From Devosia soli (GTDB lineage: Bacteria; Pseudomonadota; Alphaproteobacteria; Rhizobiales; Devosiaceae): a stretch of DNA of 64,000 nt. A program made the position numbers and the translations under genes. Positions 1 through 10,065 of this stretch are shown piece after piece (within the stretch, counting starts at the first letter, position 1; each line of letters opens with the position of its first letter). The notes beneath the pieces are model-generated. The model did no database searches. It was not told where the DNA came from and saw nothing but the letters and a program-made list of their open reading frames with translations. The stretch covers positions 186,001-250,000 of the forward strand of contig NZ_LAJG01000042.1 in the NCBI RefSeq assembly GCF_000970455.1. The letters run 5' to 3'.

Positions 1-266
1 CCCTGCCCCGGCATCGCGCTGATCGGTGGCGATGGGCGCAGCGTCTCGATCGCGGCAGCCTCGATCGTTGCCAAGGTCATGCGCGATCGCATGTGTGCCA
101 TTATGGATTGCGACGCCCCCCATTTCGGCTTTGCCGGACACAAGGGCTACAGCACCGCCGCACACCTCGCCGCCCTTACCGCCCATGGGCCTTGCCGGCA
201 CCATCGGGCGGCCTTTGCCCCCGTCGCTGCCCTCCTCACCCTATCCGTGACTGTCCCGATCGAGGC

Positions 267-270
<4 letters not shown>
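1..270 (+). CDS. rnhB: Ribonuclease HII, C-terminal part (5' end outside window)
   Basis: This is the last 89 codons of an RNase HII, which nicks RNA-DNA hybrids 5' of ribonucleotides and starts ribonucleotide excision repair. The frame is open from base 1 and ends TAA at 268-270. It carries the family's late block SIAAASIVAKVMRDR, followed by FGFAGHKGYSTAAHL and a histidine-rich stretch ending RAAFAPV, all typical of rnhB. The next gene is ccrM, 82 bp downstream on the same strand, and rnhB-ccrM adjacency is common in Hyphomicrobiales. The 5' end lies beyond the window, so length and active-site acidic residues cannot be judged. Confidence 0.88.
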
Positions 271-1486
<1,216 letters not shown>

Positions 1487-1518
1487 TCCTGACCTCCAAT
1501 CACTCAGGCTCTAAAACT

Positions 1519-1547
1519 GGCCGCTGGTTTGCCCCAGCGGCCTTTTT
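1519..1547 (+). terminator. Rho-independent terminator of ccrM
   Basis: A perfect 9-bp stem (GGCCGCTGG at 1519-1527, CCAGCGGCC at 1534-1542) with a 6-nt loop is followed by five T. It starts 33 bp after the ccrM stop. Confidence 0.9.
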
Positions 1548-1593
1548 GTTTGCTGCCTGATCTTCCCCATTCAAGCGGGCAGAGCAGTGGGTT

Positions 1594-2010
1594 TCATCCG
1601 GGGCCGGCAGATACCGGTAAAATCAGTTCAATCGTTGGAAAGTAAGTCCGGTATCGCCTTTCGTTGCGCGTCAGCAGCGGCAATTTCGTCATGGCAGCAT
1701 GGGCGCCAATAAGGAAATCGGGCAGCACGCCGGTGCGCGTTCCCCCTTTCATGCGATATTCGGCGAACGCTTTGCCGGCTAGGAATAGGGCTGGCCTTGG
1801 CAAGCCAACCAATTCCAAACCCGCCTTGGCGACGAATTCGTCCAGCAATTCGATGCGCTGATTGCGGACGCCGAGTTCGGCATAAACGACATCTGTGATG
1901 AAGAGCGGGCCGCGCAATCTGGCCGCTTCGAGAGAGGCAATAGACCAGTCGGCCCATTGGGGATCGGCAGCAACAAGATCGAGCAGGACATTGCTATCGA
2001 CCAACGTCAC
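1594..2010 (-). CDS. vapC: PIN-domain toxin, VapC family
   Basis: This is a 138-residue PIN-domain protein, a magnesium-dependent RNase of type II toxin-antitoxin systems. The first PIN acidic residue is Asp5 in MTLVDSN, a conserved Glu lies in the VYAELGVR segment, and a further Asp lies in GVLPDFLIGAHAA, matching the usual spacing. The late LLTRNERRYRTYFP block is typical of VapC. The start is GTG at 2010, overlapping the antitoxin stop as GTGA, which implies translational coupling. Length is normal and the toxin looks intact. The upstream antitoxin frame is broken (see the entry at 2007-2237), which is odd for a toxin gene left undamaged. Confidence 0.88.
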   Translation of the reverse strand: MTLVDSNVLLDLVAADPQWADWSIASLEAARLRGPLFITDVVYAELGVRNQRIELLDEFVAKAGLELVGLPRPALFLAGKAFAEYRMKGGTRTGVLPDFLIGAHAAMTKLPLLTRNERRYRTYFPTIELILPVSAGPG

Positions 2011-2237
2011 TGCTCGCCCCGCGTCAGCGCCATGATCTCTTCGGTGGCCATGCCTTCGCCAGCGTGCCCGCGCAGCTGGGCGAACTTTCTTTCAGGCTTT
2101 GCCCCCACAGGTTCGATGACAATCTGCCCATCATTGGTGCGGCGAATATCGACCCGGCTGCCGGGCACGATCCCTCAATGGTCGCGGATGGATTTGGGGA
2201 TGGTAACCTGCCCCTTGACCGCCACGGTCGTACTCAT
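2007..2237 (-). pseudogene. AbrB/MazE-type antitoxin with in-frame stop (vapB-like)
   Basis: The frame reads MSTTVAVKGQVTIPKSIRDH, then TGA (2175-2177), then GIVPGSRVDIRRTNDG and onward to a C-terminus of EEIMALTRGEQ before its own stop. This is a complete 76-codon SpoVT/AbrB-fold antitoxin apart from codon 21, where relatives have Leu (HLGI). A single change from TTA to TGA would explain it. The final stop overlaps the GTG start of vapC, and a clear SD-like GAGGTGG precedes the ATG. Reading through, or starting again at the GTG just after the stop, would yield a protein lacking part of the DNA-binding fold. A sequencing error is possible. Confidence 0.72.
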
Positions 2238-2248
2238 GGTCCACCTCG

Positions 2249-2277
2249 GTAATACCTCTCACAGTTTCAGGTATTAC
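2249..2277. promoter_or_regulatory. Perfect inverted repeat, likely operator of the vapBC pair
   Basis: GTAATACCT at 2249-2257 and AGGTATTAC at 2269-2277 form a perfect 9-bp inverted repeat with an 11-bp spacer, so half-site centres are 20 bp apart, about two helical turns. It lies 11 bp upstream of the antitoxin ATG. AbrB-type antitoxins usually autoregulate through such sites. Confidence 0.7.
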
Positions 2278-2306
2278 TCATTCTCGGGAAAACCAACGGG
2301 ACGGCG

Positions 2307-3359
2307 TCAATCCAGCCCCGCCTGCGCCAAAACCTTCCTGAAAAGCGTTGGCAGCGCTTCGCCTTTCAGCGCCGATCGCGGGCTCCACCAGCCATTGGCA
2401 AGCCCATCCGCCGGCACCTCGGAGGACCACACTTCGAGCTCCAGCCGGAAGTGGGTGAAAATATGGACCACCTGCCCGTGATGGCGCCAGTTCCCGGCGA
2501 CGGGATAGGCGACCTCGGAAAGGTCGGTTGCCCACTCCGAGGTCGGCACTTCCGTCATGCCACCAAGCAGGCCCTTGCCTGGCCGCGATTGGAGGTAAAC
2601 GTCGCCGCCTGCATCCGTCATGACAAAGGCATGGCCTCGCCGCACCGGCCTTTCGCCTCTCTCAGGCTTGACCGGAAACATCGTTGGATCGCCCGTTCGC
2701 GTGCCGAGGCAGTCAGGCTGGAGCGGACAGATAAGGCAGGAGGCGACCCGCGGCGCGCAGATTGTTGCACCCAGATCCATCATCGCCTGCGCAAAATCTC
2801 CCGCCCGCCCCGGCACGTTGGCCTGCAGCGCCGCCCGCAATTCGTCCTTGGCGTCGCGTACCGGCACATCAAGCCTATAGTATCGCGCCAGCACCCGGTC
2901 GAGATTGCCGTCGAGCACCGCGATGCGTTCATCAAAGCAGATCGCCGCAATGGCCGCGCTCGTATAGGCGCCGATGCCTGGCAGGCTTTGCAGCCCCTCC
3001 GATGTCTTGGGAAAAATACCGCTATGGCGCTCGACCACCGCAATCGCGCAAGCGTGCAGGTTCCGCGCCCGGGCATAGTAGCCAAGCCCTGCCCATTCGC
3101 GCAGCACCGCATCGAGGGGCGCGGCAGCGAGGTCGAAAACCGTTGGCCAAAGCTGGGTGAAGCGCAAAAAATACTTCTGCACGGCCGCCACCGTCGTCTG
3201 CTGCAGCATCACTTCGCTGAGCCAGACCCTGTAGGGATCGGGAGAGACGCCCTTTGCCCGGTCGGCCGGCGAAACGCGCCAAGGCAGGTCGCGCGCATGC
3301 CGATCATACCAGGCGAGAACAGCAGCGGCGTTGATGGGGTGGGGATCGATAAGGGGCAT
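2307..3359 (-). CDS. mutY: A/G-specific adenine DNA glycosylase
   Basis: MutY removes adenine mispaired with 8-oxoguanine. The 350-residue protein has the glycosylase glutamate in WLSEVMLQQTTV (about residue 49), the helix-hairpin-helix LPGIGAYTS at 126-134, the catalytic Asp150 in VLDGNLDRVLAR, and a [4Fe-4S] cysteine set C-X6-C-X2-C-X5-C. The C-terminal 110 residues form the NUDIX-like domain that reads 8-oxoG. I chose the ATG at 3359 because the protein then begins as relatives do. The frame stays open further upstream, but without family sequence. It is divergent from the DUF721-dsbA-smc genes; this neighbourhood is conserved in Hyphomicrobiales. Confidence 0.93.
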   Translation of the reverse strand: MPLIDPHPINAAAVLAWYDRHARDLPWRVSPADRAKGVSPDPYRVWLSEVMLQQTTVAAVQKYFLRFTQLWPTVFDLAAAPLDAVLREWAGLGYYARARNLHACAIAVVERHSGIFPKTSEGLQSLPGIGAYTSAAIAAICFDERIAVLDGNLDRVLARYYRLDVPVRDAKDELRAALQANVPGRAGDFAQAMMDLGATICAPRVASCLICPLQPDCLGTRTGDPTMFPVKPERGERPVRRGHAFVMTDAGGDVYLQSRPGKGLLGGMTEVPTSEWATDLSEVAYPVAGNWRHHGQVVHIFTHFRLELEVWSSEVPADGLANGWWSPRSALKGEALPTLFRKVLAQAGLD

Positions 3360-3571
3360 GGCGCAGGGATATAGGGCCGGGCCAATGAGCCGCAAGTGTG
3401 GTGATTGCCTCGCCCTCTCCTGGGTGCGGATTGTGCGCTCGGCAAATCGAGCCAAGCACTCAATCCAACACCTCCCACTTCGATGGGGGAGGATGGGAGG
3501 GGGTGAACCTCACACCCCATCGCCGCAGCGCCCCCCTTGCCCCAATCCGCCTCACTCGCTACTTCCTCGTC

Positions 3572-4090
3572 ATGGCCGAAAAGGAACCGCCCGAACCCAA
3601 GCGCCGGAATAAGACGCTCAGCGTTGCTGACGTGCTTTCGGGAGCGCTCGATCCGGTGCTCAAGAAGCGCGGTTTTGCGAGCCGCGACATCATCACCCAT
3701 TGGCGGGCGATCGCGCCGCCGCCTTACGATCAGACCACCATGCCGGACAAGCTGGTCTGGCCGCGCAGTACCGGACATGGCCACGAGGGCGCCGTGCTTT
3801 ATCTGCGCTGCGGTCCGGGGCAGGCGCTCTTTGTCCAGCATGCCGCACCGGAAATCGCCCAGTCCGTCAATCGCTACTTTGGCTATCACCTCGTCAGCGA
3901 AATCCGCCTTTCGGCCGAACCGTTCACTTCCGGTTCAGCTGACAAGCGGCAAAAACATCGTCAACCGAGCCAGAGCGAAATTGCAAAGGTCGGCGCTGCG
4001 ATCGAAAAGGTCGAAGATGACGATCTGCGGGAAGCGTTGCGGGTCTTAGGCCTCGCGCTCTCCGGCAGATCGGAGCCAAAGGGCGGATAG
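3572..4090 (+). CDS. DUF721 family protein (DciA-like)
   Basis: The product is a 172-residue DUF721 protein. The recognisable blocks are LSGALDPVLKKRGFASRDIITHWRA near the N-terminus and LYLRCGPGQALFVQHAAPEIA in the middle, a pattern shared with DciA, the ancestral loader of the replicative helicase DnaB. Whether this short-headed version loads DnaB is inference. The N-terminus is basic (PKRRNKT) and the C-terminal third is charged. It sits divergently from mutY and 89 bp upstream of dsbA. The start at ATG 3572 gives the family-like N-terminus; the frame upstream is low-complexity repeat sequence. Confidence 0.78.
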   Translation: MAEKEPPEPKRRNKTLSVADVLSGALDPVLKKRGFASRDIITHWRAIAPPPYDQTTMPDKLVWPRSTGHGHEGAVLYLRCGPGQALFVQHAAPEIAQSVNRYFGYHLVSEIRLSAEPFTSGSADKRQKHRQPSQSEIAKVGAAIEKVEDDDLREALRVLGLALSGRSEPKGG

Positions 4091-4179
4091 AGTGTTCACC
4101 CCCAAGTGATAATCGTGCCCACTTGCCGACATCAAACCCTTGTGTAGTGTCGCGCAGACAATAATCAGGAGCGTAACCC

Positions 4180-5019
4180 GTGAAATTCAATCGCCGTGAC
4201 ACCCTTGTTCTTGGTGCGGCCGTTTCGGCACTCAGCCTGACCGGCCTCGGATCTGCCCAGGCAGCCGATGGCGATGTGGTCGATCCTGCCAAGCTTGCCG
4301 CTCCGGCCGGTAATATCGCCGATAAGGTCGAAGGCTCCGCCGACGCACCGGTCACGGTGTACGAATATGCGTCGCCGACCTGCCCGCATTGCGCCGAATT
4401 CCACAACAATACTTATGCCCAGTTCAAGGCCGATTACATCGACACTGGCAAGGTAAAGTTCGTCGTTCGCCCCTTCGTGCGCAACGTCCTCGATGCCGCC
4501 ATCTTCATGCTCGCTGAAGCTGCTGGCGAAACGAACTATGAAAACGTCCTCGCCACCTATTTCCGCACCCAGGGCGAATGGGGCGTGTCGCAGACGCCGC
4601 GCGATGCGATCTTCAACATCGCGACCCAGCTTGGCTTCACCAAGGAAACCTTTGATGCGGCCCTGACGAATCAGGATCTCTTCACCGGCATGGAAGCGAT
4701 GCGCGACCAGGCGCTGAACGATTTCGGCCTCCAGGGCACGCCGACCTTCTACATCAACGGCAAGACGCTCTCGGGCGCGCAAACGCTGGAACAGCTCTCT
4801 GCCGAGATCGACCCGCTGATCCCGGCCGATTTCAAGCCGACGACAGGCACCAGCACAGAAACTCCAGCCGCAACCACCCCGGCTGCTCCGGCCACCGATG
4901 CGATGACACCGGCCACACCGGCTCCCGCGACTACCACGCCGGCACCGGCAACGCCCGTCACGCCGACCGACACGATGGCCCCGGCCGATACCATGACGCC
5001 GGTCACCCCGGCTCAGTAA
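4180..5019 (+). CDS. DsbA-family thiol-disulfide oxidoreductase, Tat-like signal, Pro/Thr-rich tail
   Basis: The product is a periplasmic thioredoxin-fold oxidoreductase of 279 residues. The N-terminus has a twin-arginine pattern (FNRRDTLVLG) before a hydrophobic stretch ending SAQA, suggesting Tat export. The active site is CPHC at residues 68-71, and a cis-proline loop, LQGTPTFYING, lies near residue 188. From about residue 220 it changes into a roughly 60-residue tail of Pro, Ala and Thr, which looks like a flexible linker without an attached domain. The start is GTG at 4180, with AGGAG nearby. It lies 57 bp upstream of smc. It may help fold periplasmic proteins; its redox partner is not in the window. 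Confidence 0.86.
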   Translation: MKFNRRDTLVLGAAVSALSLTGLGSAQAADGDVVDPAKLAAPAGNIADKVEGSADAPVTVYEYASPTCPHCAEFHNNTYAQFKADYIDTGKVKFVVRPFVRNVLDAAIFMLAEAAGETNYENVLATYFRTQGEWGVSQTPRDAIFNIATQLGFTKETFDAALTNQDLFTGMEAMRDQALNDFGLQGTPTFYINGKTLSGAQTLEQLSAEIDPLIPADFKPTTGTSTETPAATTPAAPATDAMTPATPAPATTTPAPATPVTPTDTMAPADTMTPVTPAQ

Positions 5020-5076
5020 CACCTCTGCAAGATCCCCGTCCTCAGTGGCGGGGATTATGCTATATGGCGTGAGCTC

Positions 5077-8000
5077 ATGAAGTTCACCCGCCTCAAACTC
5101 CACGGTTTCAAATCGTTCTGTGACGAGACAGTGCTCGTCATGGAACCCGGGCTGACCGGCATTGTCGGCCCCAATGGCTGCGGCAAATCCAACCTTGTCG
5201 AAGCCATGCGCTGGGTCATGGGCGAAAACTCCTATAAAGCCATGCGCGCCTCGGGCATGGATGATGTCATCTTTTCCGGCTCCGGCAATCGGCCCGGCCG
5301 CAACAGTGCCGAAGTTACCCTCGTCCTCGACAATATCGACCGCACCGCGCCCGCCGCGCTCAACACGGCCGATGTTCTCGAAGTCACCCGCCGCATCGAA
5401 CGCGAACAGGGCTCGGTCTATCGCGTCAACGGCAAGGAAGTGCGCGCCCGCGACGTGCAATTGCTCTTTGCCGATGCTTCGACCGGCGCCCACTCCCCCG
5501 CAATGGTGCGGCAGGGCCAGATCGGCGAACTGATCGCCGCCAAGCCCACTGCTCGCCGCGCGCTCCTAGAAGAAGCCGCCGGCATTTCAGGCCTCCATTC
5601 GCGCCGGCACGAAGCCGAATTGCGCCTCAAGGCGGCCGAAGCCAATCTCGAACGCGTCGACGACGTCATCGCCCAGATCGAGACCCAGCTCGAAACCTTG
5701 AAACGCCAGGCGCGCCTTGCCATCCGTTATCGTGGTCTCTCCGGCGATATCCGCCGCGCCGAAGCCACGCTCTTTCACATCCGCTGGGTCGCTACCCGCG
5801 TCGCCGAAAAAGATGGCGAAGCGGCTCAGGCCGTTCTCATCCGTAAACTTGCCGACGCCACCCATGCCGAGCGCATGGCGCAAAAAAACGTCGAGGAAGC
5901 CGAGGCCGCCCTGCAGCCGCTCCGCGAAAAGGAAGCCGTCACCAGCGCCATCCTGCAGCGCTACAAAATCCTCTACGAGCAATTGAGCGAGGAAGCGCGC
6001 CGCATGAGCCAGCGCCGCGCCGAACTCGAAGAGCGTCTCCGCCAGATCGGCGAGGACGGCGCGCACGAACGCGCCCTTGTCGAGGAAAGCCAGGAAAGCC
6101 TCGCAGCCTTTGCCGAGGAAGAAGCCCAACTTTCTGCCGAGGAAGAAGAAGCCGAGGCCGGTCTCGACACCGCGCGCCTTGCCGCCGACGAAGCCCGCGA
6201 CGCATCCCTTGCCGCCGAAGCCGAAGTCCGCCGCCTCACCGACGCCCTCGCCCAGATCCGCGCCCGCCGCACGCAATTCCTCCGCGCCGCGCAAGATGCC
6301 CAGATCCGCCTCGACCGGCTCGAACGCGAGCTTTCGACGGTCGAAGCCGAAAAATCCGAACTGGCCCTGAGCCTCAACAGCGACGATCGCGTCATCACCG
6401 CCCGCTCCGGTCTCGCCGAAGCGCAGGCCATCACCGAAGCTGCCGAAGAGGCCGCCCTCACCGCCGAGGAAGACGCCGCCATCGCCCAGGCGCAACTCGA
6501 CGACATGCGCCCGCGCCTTGCCGAACTCGATGCCTTCCTCGCCGGCCTCGAATCGGAAGCGTCGACGCTTGGAAAAATGCTCAATGTCGGCGCCAGCCTC
6601 TGGCCGGCAATCGTCGATGAACTCAAGGTCGAGCCCGGCTACGAAACCGCCCTTGGCGCCGCGCTCGGCGATGATCTCGATGCCTCTTCCGATGCCGGCG
6701 CGCCGCTCCACTGGTCCATCGCCATCGAAGGCTATGACGATCCGCCCCTGCCCCAAGGCGCCGAACCGCTTTCGCGCTACGTCACCGGTACGCCGCTCCT
6801 AAAGCGCCGCCTTGACCAGATCGGCCTTGTCAGCGATGCCGACGGCGAAGGCCTCATGCCCGCCCTCTGGCCCGGCCAGCGTCTCGTCACGCTCGCCGGG
6901 GCCATGTGGCGCTGGGACGGCTTCGTCGCTGCCGCCGATGCCCCGACCGCCGCTGCCCTTCGCCTCGCCCAACGCAATCGCCTCGCCGAACTCGACGAAG
7001 AAATCCTCCGCACCAAGGCCGAGCGCAATGCCTATCGCCGCGATATCGACGCCCAAACCCAAAAGCTCGACCTCGCCCGCCAGAAAGAGCGCCTCCGCCG
7101 CGACGACTGGCGCAAGTCCCAGCACGGCATCGGCGTCGCCCAGGCCGAACTCGACACCGCCCTAAAAGCCCAGGGCGAAATCGCCACTCGCCACTCCGCC
7201 CTCGAGGAAGCCGAAGCCCGCCTCCGCGCGAGCCTCGAAGAGGCTGTCGCCATCCGCGAAGAGGCCGAGATCGCCCTAGAAGACCTCGGCGACGAAGCCG
7301 ACAACAGCGCCCAGCTCGACGCCGCGCAGGCCAACCTCGCCCGCCTCCGCGAAAAAGCCGACGAAGCCCGCCTCCGCCTCGGCTCTTTCGAAAACGCCGC
7401 CCGCATGCGCCGCGCCCGGCTCGACCAGATCGCCCGCGACAGCGCTGCCTGGCGCCGCCGCCACGAAGCCGCCTCGTCGCAATTGGCGACCCTCGACCAG
7501 CGCATCGCCGCCATCAACACCCAGCTCGCCGAACTCGACACCGCCCCCGATGGCTTCGCCAATCGCCAGGCCCAGCTCGAAGACCAGATCAGCGACGCCA
7601 CCCTCGACTATCAGGAGGCCAGCGACCGCTTCTCGAAAGCGCAAACCGCCTGGCGCGACCACGAAAAAAGCCTCCGCACCGCCGCTGATGCTCTTTCCGA
7701 AGTCCGGATCGAGCTGACCCGCATCGAAGAGCGTCTCAAGGGCACCATGGCCCAGCGCCAGCAGATCGAGCGCCAGATCGAAGAAACCCTCGGCATCCCC
7801 GCCAGCAAAACCCTCGAAGCCTCCGGCATTCGCCCCGAACAGGCGCTCCCACCGGAATCGAGCATCGAGCAAAAGCTTGAGCGCCTCAAAGCTGAGCGCG
7901 AGCGCCTTGGTGGCGTCAATCTTTCTGCCGAAAAGGAAGCCGCCGAGGTTCAGGAAAAGCGCGACACCATGGTCGCCGATCGCGACGATCTCATCGAGGC

Positions 8001-8532
8001 CATTGCCAAACTGCGCAGCGGCATTTCTGCCCTCAATCGCGAAGGCCGCGCCCGCCTCTCCGAGGCCTTTGAAAAAGTAAACGCCTTCTTCCAGGAGCTT
8101 TTCACCACCCTTTTCGGCGGCGGCACGGCCGAGCTCACCTTCGTCGAAAGCGACGACCCGCTCGAAGCAGGCCTTGAAATCATCGCCCGCCCGCCTGGCA
8201 AGAAGCCGCAGACCATGACGCTCCTCTCCGGCGGCGAACAGGCGCTGACCGCCATGAGCCTGATCTTTGCCGTCTTCCTCACTAACCCCGCGCCCATCTG
8301 CGTCCTCGACGAAGTCGACGCGCCCCTCGACGACGCCAATGTCGAGCGCTTCTGCAATCTCCTTGAAAGCATGCGCCAGCGCACCAATACCCGCTTCATG
8401 GTCATCACGCACAATCCCATTACCATGAGCCGCGTCGACCGCCTCTTCGGCGTCACCATGGCCGAACGCGGCGTCAGCCAGCTGGTGTCGGTGGATCTGC
8501 AGACGGCGGAAAGTTATCGCGAAGTGGTCTAG
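5077..8532 (+). CDS. smc: Chromosome segregation protein SMC
   Basis: SMC is the ATPase core of the bacterial condensin that aligns and separates sister chromosomes. The 1151-residue protein has Walker A GPNGCGKS at 31-38, a long coiled coil rich in Glu, Ala and Arg, a hinge near 500-600 (with an insert where the coil periodicity breaks), a second coiled coil, the ABC signature LLSGGEQ near 1049 and Walker B VLDEVDAPLDD near 1078. Length is normal for the family. The codon choice in the coil is extremely GC-biased. The partners ScpA and ScpB are not in this window. The ATG at 5077 is the first plausible start. Confidence 0.96.
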   Translation: MKFTRLKLHGFKSFCDETVLVMEPGLTGIVGPNGCGKSNLVEAMRWVMGENSYKAMRASGMDDVIFSGSGNRPGRNSAEVTLVLDNIDRTAPAALNTADVLEVTRRIEREQGSVYRVNGKEVRARDVQLLFADASTGAHSPAMVRQGQIGELIAAKPTARRALLEEAAGISGLHSRRHEAELRLKAAEANLERVDDVIAQIETQLETLKRQARLAIRYRGLSGDIRRAEATLFHIRWVATRVAEKDGEAAQAVLIRKLADATHAERMAQKNVEEAEAALQPLREKEAVTSAILQRYKILYEQLSEEARRMSQRRAELEERLRQIGEDGAHERALVEESQESLAAFAEEEAQLSAEEEEAEAGLDTARLAADEARDASLAAEAEVRRLTDALAQIRARRTQFLRAAQDAQIRLDRLERELSTVEAEKSELALSLNSDDRVITARSGLAEAQAITEAAEEAALTAEEDAAIAQAQLDDMRPRLAELDAFLAGLESEASTLGKMLNVGASLWPAIVDELKVEPGYETALGAALGDDLDASSDAGAPLHWSIAIEGYDDPPLPQGAEPLSRYVTGTPLLKRRLDQIGLVSDADGEGLMPALWPGQRLVTLAGAMWRWDGFVAAADAPTAAALRLAQRNRLAELDEEILRTKAERNAYRRDIDAQTQKLDLARQKERLRRDDWRKSQHGIGVAQAELDTALKAQGEIATRHSALEEAEARLRASLEEAVAIREEAEIALEDLGDEADNSAQLDAAQANLARLREKADEARLRLGSFENAARMRRARLDQIARDSAAWRRRHEAASSQLATLDQRIAAINTQLAELDTAPDGFANRQAQLEDQISDATLDYQEASDRFSKAQTAWRDHEKSLRTAADALSEVRIELTRIEERLKGTMAQRQQIERQIEETLGIPASKTLEASGIRPEQALPPESSIEQKLERLKAERERLGGVNLSAEKEAAEVQEKRDTMVADRDDLIEAIAKLRSGISALNREGRARLSEAFEKVNAFFQELFTTLFGGGTAELTFVESDDPLEAGLEIIARPPGKKPQTMTLLSGGEQALTAMSLIFAVFLTNPAPICVLDEVDAPLDDANVERFCNLLESMRQRTNTRFMVITHNPITMSRVDRLFGVTMAERGVSQLVSVDLQTAESYREVV

Positions 8533-8834
8533 TGTGATTTCCCGCTCGCTGACATCTGACGATGACTTCGACTATGAGTGGGATGATGACCGCGGTGCCA
8601 GTTAAGACTGATCAATCCCCTCCCGGGAATCTCCCCATCAGCCACGACTCCACCACAATTGAACTGTGGACAGCATGCCGCACCCGGCGATTTGCCAGAA
8701 AAATCTCGCAAATTCAATGTCTTACCAGAACGTTACGCGCCTTGACACGTTTTGGGGCCGCCACTATGTTGCGCCCGACCTGAGAAGGCATCCGGATAAA
8801 TCCGGGAAGAGGCAGGCCAAGGGGGAGTAAGCGG
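8533..8834. other. Intergenic region between smc and atpI
   Basis: This 302-bp gap contains the atp promoter near its 3' end. Just after smc, one base past its TAG, a 23-codon frame (8534-8605, GTG start, TAA stop) encodes a very acidic peptide containing SDDDFDYEWDDD. It has no visible ribosome binding site, so I do not call it a gene. I see no terminator for smc. Confidence 0.5.
8742..8770 (+). promoter_or_regulatory. Sigma70-like promoter of the atp operon
   Basis: A consensus -35 TTGACA (8742-8747) and a -10 TATGTT (8765-8770) are separated by 17 bp. Transcription would begin near 8777, about 58 nt upstream of atpI. This is the best-matching housekeeping promoter I found in the window. 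Confidence 0.75.
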
Positions 8835-9206
8835 ATGGAAAAACCGCCCAAAAACCAGGGCCAGCCCGAAAATGCCAGCGAAGCGACGCGTGATCTTGCA
8901 TCGCGTATTGCTTCAGCCAAGCAGGAGCGGCACCTCGAGGACAACAGATCCGCGGGGGCTGATCCTGGGCAGATGAGCGGGATGGCGCGCGGCATGCGCA
9001 TCGGGACCGAATTCATCGCCGCGATTCTGGTGGGGACAGGCTTCGGCTACCTCATCGATCTTGGCCTGGGAACCAGCCCCTGGGGCTTGCTCATCATGTT
9101 CCTGGTGGGCTTCGCCGCTGGAATACTCAATGTCACCCGTGTGGTGGCGCAAATGAACGCCGCTTCGCCCGTTCCGCCCGCCGGAACAGACGAAACAGAA
9201 AAATGA
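8835..9206 (+). CDS. atpI: F0F1 ATP synthase assembly protein AtpI
   Basis: AtpI is a small membrane protein that helps assemble the c-ring and is linked to magnesium supply. The 123-residue product has a polar N-terminal half, then two transmembrane segments (about 60-80 and 86-108) with the family's GTEFIAAILVGTGFGYLID and FLVGFAAGILNV. It is the first gene of the F0 operon, 64 bp after the -10 box and followed by atpB after 21 bp. In alphaproteobacteria the F1 genes lie elsewhere, consistent with their absence here. Confidence 0.9.
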   Translation: MEKPPKNQGQPENASEATRDLASRIASAKQERHLEDNRSAGADPGQMSGMARGMRIGTEFIAAILVGTGFGYLIDLGLGTSPWGLLIMFLVGFAAGILNVTRVVAQMNAASPVPPAGTDETEK

Positions 9207-9227
9207 TGACGTTTAGAGGGCTCTATC

Positions 9228-10001
9228 TTGGCCGGTACTGATCCGATCCACCAGTTCGTCATCGAGGACATGATCCCCATTCACCTCGGTGGTGATGGCA
9301 CGGCCGGCAGCGGCCTCAATTTCTCCTTCACCAATTCGTCCCTGTTCATGGTGGCGACGGTAGCGGTGATTTCGCTCTATCTGATCCTCACCACCTCGGC
9401 CAAAAGCGTCATTCCGGGCCGTGCGCAGCTTGTGAGCGAGCTCCTGTATGGGTTCGTGGCCAATATGGTCAGAAGTGCAGCAGGCACGGCGGGCATGAAG
9501 TTCTTCCCGCTGGTGTTCTCGCTCTTCACCTTCATCTTCGTGGCCAACATGTTCGGCATGGTGCCGTATTTCTTCACCGTCACCAGCCACATCATCGTCA
9601 CCTTCGCCCTTTCGATGCTGGTCTTCCTGACCGTCGTCATCTATGGCTTCGTCAAGAACGGTCCGAAGTTCCTTAAGCTCTTCGTACCCTCGGGCGTGCC
9701 GGGCTATATCCTTCCCATCGTGGCGCCTATCGAGTTCATCTCCTTCATGAGCCGCCCGATCTCGCTCTCTGTGCGTCTCTTCGGCAATATCCTTGCCGGT
9801 CACATCACGCTCAAAGTCTTCACCGGCTTCATCGTCACCATGAGTTCGCTGGGTTTCCTCGGCATTCTTGGTTCGGCGCTGCCGCTGATCATGGCCATTG
9901 CGCTCACTGGCCTCGAGTTTCTCGTCGGTGCAGTTCAGGCATACGTCTTCGCCGTCCTGACCTGCATGTATCTCAACGACGCGATCCACCCGTCTCACTA
10001 A
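9228..10001 (+). CDS. atpB: F0 ATP synthase subunit a
   Basis: Subunit a forms the proton half-channels of the inner-membrane F0 motor. The 257-residue protein is strongly hydrophobic, with about five to six transmembrane helices. The essential arginine is Arg183 in [10 protein letters not shown], the family signature, followed by LAGH. The start is probably TTG at 9228, which yields [10 protein letters not shown], the usual N-terminus of alphaproteobacterial AtpB. No better ATG precedes the conserved region. It lies between atpI and atpE in the standard order. Confidence 0.93.
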   Translation: MAGTDPIHQFVIEDMIPIHLGGDGTAGSGLNFSFTNSSLFMVATVAVISLYLILTTSAKSVIPGRAQLVSELLYGFVANMVRSAAGTAGMKFFPLVFSLFTFIFVANMFGMVPYFFTVTSHIIVTFALSMLVFLTVVIYGFVKNGPKFLKLFVPSGVPGYILPIVAPIEFISFMSRPISLSVRLFGNILAGHITLKVFTGFIVTMSSLGFLGILGSALPLIMAIALTGLEFLVGAVQAYVFAVLTCMYLNDAIHPSH

Positions 10002-10065
10002 TCACCAGTCACGGCGGGCTGTTCCGCCAGAACCCCCGCTAAAAGTCGCTTGAAAGGACTTAAAA

